Positions 60,546 to 64,000 of a stretch of 64,000 nucleotides of DNA are shown here, one piece after another. The notes under the pieces are model-generated. The model had not been told where the DNA came from. It saw only the letters and a list, made by a program, of their open reading frames with translations, and made no database searches. The translations under genes and the position numbers were made by a program. Numbering within the stretch: position 1 is the first letter of the stretch; each line of letters opens with the position of its first letter. The DNA is from Strix aluco (taxonomy: Eukaryota; Chordata; Aves; Strigiformes; Strigidae). The DNA is taken from the NCBI RefSeq assembly GCF_031877795.1, contig NC_133948.1, forward strand, positions 10,648,948 through 10,712,947, in the 5' to 3' direction.

Positions 60546-61523
60546 TTAAAACCAGCCATCCTTAGAGGATCCTGTTTTCTTCTCGTCTCCTTCTGCAGAA
60601 TGGGATTTGGCTTGCTGCTTGTGCTCAGGCTTTCCTTCATGCAGGTTTTCGGAACACTCACCCTCTTCTGCAGCTGGCAGAGGGGGAGGTATGGATTTTT
60701 GAGTCTGCAACCATGAGTGTTTCAAAACTTCATCTATGCACAACCTCTGAGATGCATTGGGCTGGAGCAAGTGGTAAATGAGGTCCTTGCACTCTGCACT
60801 CAGGTGTTTTGAGTTGGGGAAGGGAATCCTGTGTTGTTTCTGAATAGAGATCATTTTCCTGACATTGGAATCATCAAATGGCATTAAAGCGTAGACTATC
60901 ATGTACAGGATGACACCCAGGCTCCATATGTCAGAAATCTTGGGGTCATAAGGAACACCCTCTAGCACTTCAGGGGCTGTGTATGCAGCAGACCCGCAGA
61001 AGGTTTGGCTGAGAATAGTTCTTCCATCTTCATCCCGAGACAAGGATTTGGAAAAGCCGAAGTCTGACAGCTTGATGTTGAGGTCTTCATCGAGAAGGAT
61101 GTTCTCGCATTTCAGGTCCCTGTGAGCCAAGTCTGAGTCGTGGCAATACTTGATGGCAGAAGCCAACTGCTGAAACTTGATGTGAGCGATGTCCTCTTCC
61201 ATAGCTCCTGTGATCTTGATGTAGTCCAGGAGGTCTCCCTTTTCCCCCAGCTCCATCACAATGTACACTTTCCCAGCTGATGTCTCAAAGATCTCATAGG
61301 TTTTGATGATTGAGGGGTGGTGCAAGCGTCTCAAAGCCTGTATTTCCCTGGGGAGAAATCTTTCCAAAAATTCCTGGGGGGCTTTCCTCTTGTCGATTAT
61401 CTTGATGGCCACATTGCATTTCAGCTGGTCACAGTAGGCAGATTTCACTTTACCGTAAGAGCCTTTTCCTAGTGTGTTGCTCAGGCTATAGCCTTTCTTT
61501 CCAAGCATCGCAGCATCATCCAT
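60546..61523 (-). CDS. TSSK2: Testis-specific serine/threonine kinase, TSSK1/TSSK2 type
   Basis: Single-exon protein kinase of 325 residues (human TSSK2 358). Kinase landmarks are the glycine loop GKGSYG at 19-24, VAIK with lysine 41, HRDLKCEN with Asp136, DFG at 154-156, activation-loop threonine 174 in [10 protein letters not shown], and APE at 183-185. The FCGSAAY...APEVL stretch and the opening MDDA...KKGY are TSSK1/2 hallmarks. After the domain a short Lys/Glu/Ser-rich tail ends in KDGWF. TSSKs act in post-meiotic spermatids and sperm. Position and opposite strand relative to ESS2 match human TSSK2, but TSSK1B and TSSK2 are close relatives, so co-orthology to both is possible. The lack of introns suggests an ancient retrogene. 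Confidence 0.93.
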   Translation of the reverse strand: MDDAAMLGKKGYSLSNTLGKGSYGKVKSAYCDQLKCNVAIKIIDKRKAPQEFLERFLPREIQALRRLHHPSIIKTYEIFETSAGKVYIVMELGEKGDLLDYIKITGAMEEDIAHIKFQQLASAIKYCHDSDLAHRDLKCENILLDEDLNIKLSDFGFSKSLSRDEDGRTILSQTFCGSAAYTAPEVLEGVPYDPKISDIWSLGVILYMIVYALMPFDDSNVRKMISIQKQHRIPFPNSKHLSAECKDLIYHLLQPNASQRLCIDEVLKHSWLQTQKSIPPPLPAAEEGECSENLHEGKPEHKQQAKSHSAEGDEKKTGSSKDGWF

Positions 61524-61655
61524 GGTGGGAGAGCTGGGGGGAGCTGCGTGTGTCAGTGCTGGTGTGCATCACGCATGGCGGCAGGTGGCCAGCCCGTGTG
61601 CCATGGTGGCCACCGGCGCGGTGGGTGGGTGGGCACCCCAGCGCTGGCCGCTGTG

Positions 61656-61734
61656 TGATGTCACAGGCAGCTGCCCTGTGTGGGGCATTTGAAAGGACCT
61701 TTCAGTTCTTTTATAAAGCTACTGGATGATGTCA
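61656..61734 (-). promoter_or_regulatory. TATA plus CRE-like promoter of TSSK
   Basis: On the minus strand a TATAAAA box lies at 61715-61709, about 190 bp before the start codon. Two identical TGATGTCA elements (TGACATCA on the other strand), close to the CRE consensus TGACGTCA, lie at 61656-61663 and 61727-61734, one on each side of it. TATA-proximal CRE-like sites are known for CREM-driven spermatid genes. The function here is inferred. Confidence 0.55.
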
Positions 61735-61739
61735 CCCAG

Positions 61740-62086
61740 GGCAAAACTTAACATCAGGTCACTGAGAGACATTGGTTGTGCTCTGCCTTCATAAAATGAT
61801 CTTTAGTTTTGCTAACAGGATGGAAGTAGCTTAAACGTTTTTCTTTTTTTTCCTAAAATGTACCTAAGTATGTTTATTCACATGTTGGGTGAAATTTTGT
61901 CTGTTGTCTTTTTGTATGTCTCAGATGATCTTTTAAGTCCCACATGGGCTTGCTTGTGGCCTGTGGGTGGCCTTGCTCCTTGTCAGCCAGCTTTCCTCAA
62001 AAAGGACAAGATGCTGCTTTTCTTTCTTCACTGGGGCTATGTTCAAGAAATGTGTGTTTTTTTTTTTTTTTTCTCTTATGAGCTTA
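61740..62086. other. Intergenic DNA upstream of TSSK
   Basis: AT-leaning sequence with a long T-run at 62056-62072. I see no exon, RNA gene or mobile element in it. Confidence 0.5.
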
Positions 62087-63035
62087 TTAGGGGAAGGAAG
62101 TGGCTTCTCTTAAGTTCATTTCCTTGTTGTTCATCCAGCCCCTCCGTTTTGTAGCTCTGATGATTGGCTGCTTTTGTGGGCTTTGCAGCTGGCTTTTTCT
62201 TAAACCCTTACTCAGTGAGGGAGTTATATTTTGACTTCCAGCTTCTGGTGTTCTTGAGAGGCTCACACCAACACCTTCCTTGGAAGGATTACTGTTTTGC
62301 ATGTTGATTGCTTCACTGTAATCAGCCTCTGGGGCTTTTTGCTTTGCATTGATTTCGGCTTTTTCAGATCTGTTTTTACAGCTGCTACATGTGTGACTCC
62401 AAAGACTTGATGATGTTGATGATCACAACACAGGGGTTAGGGACAGTCCGGCTTCGTCCACCAGCACGGATGACAATGTCATTCTGAAGAACAGAAGTGG
62501 TACTTCTGACAGCCACACTGGGGCTTTTGTTTGGTTTTTTCCTTCCCATTCTTTGAAACTTTCAGCTAACTTTTATAATTACCCAAAAGAATGAAGAGCA
62601 GTTTTAACCATACATAGTCTGCACTCAGAGCTGTGGTTGGTTCAGTATGAGCTGACCTTCTGAGTGTGGGATGAGCACTTGTGTGGTGTGACCCAGCCTG
62701 GAGAAGCACCGAGCAAGCACCTTTTAGCGGGAAGCAGGCGTAGTCAGATGTGTACACCTCTTGCACAATGCCTGAGTACAAGACAGCCTGGGTAACACTT
62801 GGTAGTCTTGACATTTGCTATAATCAGGTGATATTTTACCAAAACGTCCATGGAAAAATCTCATGCAGCTCTTTGAGCAGTGTCTGCAGCCTTCTGTAAG
62901 GCCTGGGGTGTCTGATGCTGTGCTTGTCTTGGTGGAGAGCTTCATTCTGCAGTTTCCACTGCCACTTCCAAAACTCATGTCCCTGACTCTGAAAAACTCT
63001 TCCAGGGAACTTGATTTTTGTAGTGCACCTTGCAA
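62087..63035 (-). pseudogene. Unrecognised minus-strand cluster of coding-like open frames
   Basis: Several neighbouring minus-strand frames read like protein but do not form one gene: 62385-62549 (54 residues from ATG, including RSTTSVLQNDIVIRAGGRSR and ending KSLESHM), 62087-62302 and its upstream extension (Ser/Lys/Gln-rich, including SLSRTPEAGSQNITPSL), 62566-62814 and 62724-63035. The composition is less biased than chance frames here and the frames abut or shift from one to the next. This could be a decayed retrocopy, exons of an unknown gene, or chance. A plus-strand frame at 62863-63087 overlaps the last of these. I recognise no family. Confidence 0.25.
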
Positions 63036-63089
63036 AAATCAGTTGATCAATATGGCATTGCTAGGAATTGTGACTGCAAGAAATTAGCA

Positions 63090-64000
63090 ATTTTCGCTTT
63101 TTTTTGTGTTCAGAAATAATTGGAGGCTAAGTTTTCTCTTTAAGCAAAAAAAAAATTCTCAGGTACTTATGAATGAATGTAAAGGGAATCTATTTATTAA
63201 TGTTTCTATGTTTCAGAGATGTTCTTTGAGGACTGACCTGGCTAAGTAACAAGTTCTGAGGTAATTTAAAAAAACTCACGATCACACGATCTGCTTATCT
63301 CCATGAAAACTTGGGATATGGGCTGGATGTGCGGAAGCAGGCTGAGATTAGCGTGTGTGTTTCAAGCCTGGTGCCTTATCTCCTCCATCATCTTGTTAGA
63401 TGGTTCGTACTGATTCACTGGGTGCAGGAGCTCTCCTGTGCGTGGGATGCACGTAAAGGCTGGACAGTGTTCGAGGGACCGTGGATAGGGTGTGCATGTG
63501 GGTCAGAAGCAGGATGGGCTGTGCAGCTTTCACAGAATTTTGAACTGGTTGTGCTCATACCAAGGTGTAGCTGGAGTGACAGAGGGGAATATGATATCTG
63601 AGAATGATTAGTTCCATGTTGTGTAATTCATGCTGAAAAGCAGATTGCATTAAATATCCTGTGGGATGGTGTTGGTTTTGTCTTCACCCTCAAGCATATT
63701 AACCTAGACAGCACAACTTAAAATCAGTCTTGATTCTGCCAGACTGAGGGGCCTTCATGTATTTGCTGGGAATGTAATTTATTTTCAATGAAATGCTATA
63801 AAACTGGATCTCTTGAAGGGGATGTAGTGCTCTTCAGATGGGCTATTCCTGTAATGCCTGCTGTAATGTCTGGTCTCTGCTTCCTGCTGCAGTTCAGCCC
63901 CTGCTATCTGTAATTAGGGAATCAGTAAACTCTTTGTTGCCAGATATATTTGCTGCTGTAGCACTAGCAGATAATGTGCCTTACAGAGCCACATCCAGTG
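63090..64000. other. Intergenic DNA to the window end
   Basis: No exon, RNA gene or mobile element is recognisable. In the conserved gene order the next plus-strand gene beyond ESS2/TSSK would be DGCR2, but no CpG-rich first exon is reached within the window. Confidence 0.5.

Noticed and set aside
62863-63087. Plus-strand 74-residue frame with a possible acceptor at about 62827
   Set aside because: Rich in Leu, Val and Pro, as expected for the complement of a Lys/Glu-rich frame, and no partner exon was found. Not called as a gene.
1-64000. CRISPR arrays, operons, rRNA or tRNA genes
   Set aside because: Nothing of the kind is seen. The tandem arrays are eukaryotic minisatellites, and gene structure is spliced.

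Overview
The window is bird nuclear DNA. It holds many-exon genes with GT-AG introns, CpG-island promoters, two CR1 LINE 3' tails and avian ERVL-type retrovirus fossils. Gene order (SLC25A1, GSC2, ESS2 and an intronless antisense TSSK) matches human 22q11.2 in flipped orientation, and from memory chicken chromosome 15. Repeat content suggests a neoavian bird, which is inference.

Layout. (1) 1-1300 is intergenic and may include the 3' end of an upstream gene. (2) SLC25A1 (+), the mitochondrial citrate carrier, has nine exons from 1435 to 15479 with an 11.2 kb first intron and a CpG-island start. (3) 17144-25557 (+) is a five-exon somatomedin-B/thrombospondin-1 gene of the SBSPON (RPE-spondin) family that looks broken. 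Its last intron holds an ERVL provirus (19385-25036, minus orientation), which itself carries a nested solo LTR (20833-21413). (4) 26820-28438 (-) is a two-exon gene for a Myb/SANT-like DNA-binding protein with a C-terminal coiled coil. (5) 29426-43352 (-) is a full-length THADA-like gene; I traced 31 coding exons with consistent phases (1,908 codons). (6) 43353-47400 is intergenic, AT-rich towards GSC2, with repeated bicoid-class TAATCC/GGATTA sites. (7) GSC2 (+, three exons), ESS2 (+, ten exons) and TSSK (-, one exon) follow. (8) 61740-64000 is mostly unassigned, with short minus-strand open frames of coding-like composition.

The genes are not an operon-like unit. Together they are a conserved synteny block that, compared with the mammalian locus as I know it, contains three extra genes between SLC25A1 and GSC2: the SBSPON-like gene, the Myb/SANT gene and the THADA-like gene. 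The strongest observations are the intact second THADA-type gene, the decaying SBSPON-like gene with a provirus in its last intron, a 5-bp-periodic CRE-like array in the ESS2 promoter, a TATA plus CRE-like promoter for the testis kinase, and the homeodomain-site cluster before GSC2. All exon boundaries were traced by eye from splice signals and reading phase; no alignment or database search was run.
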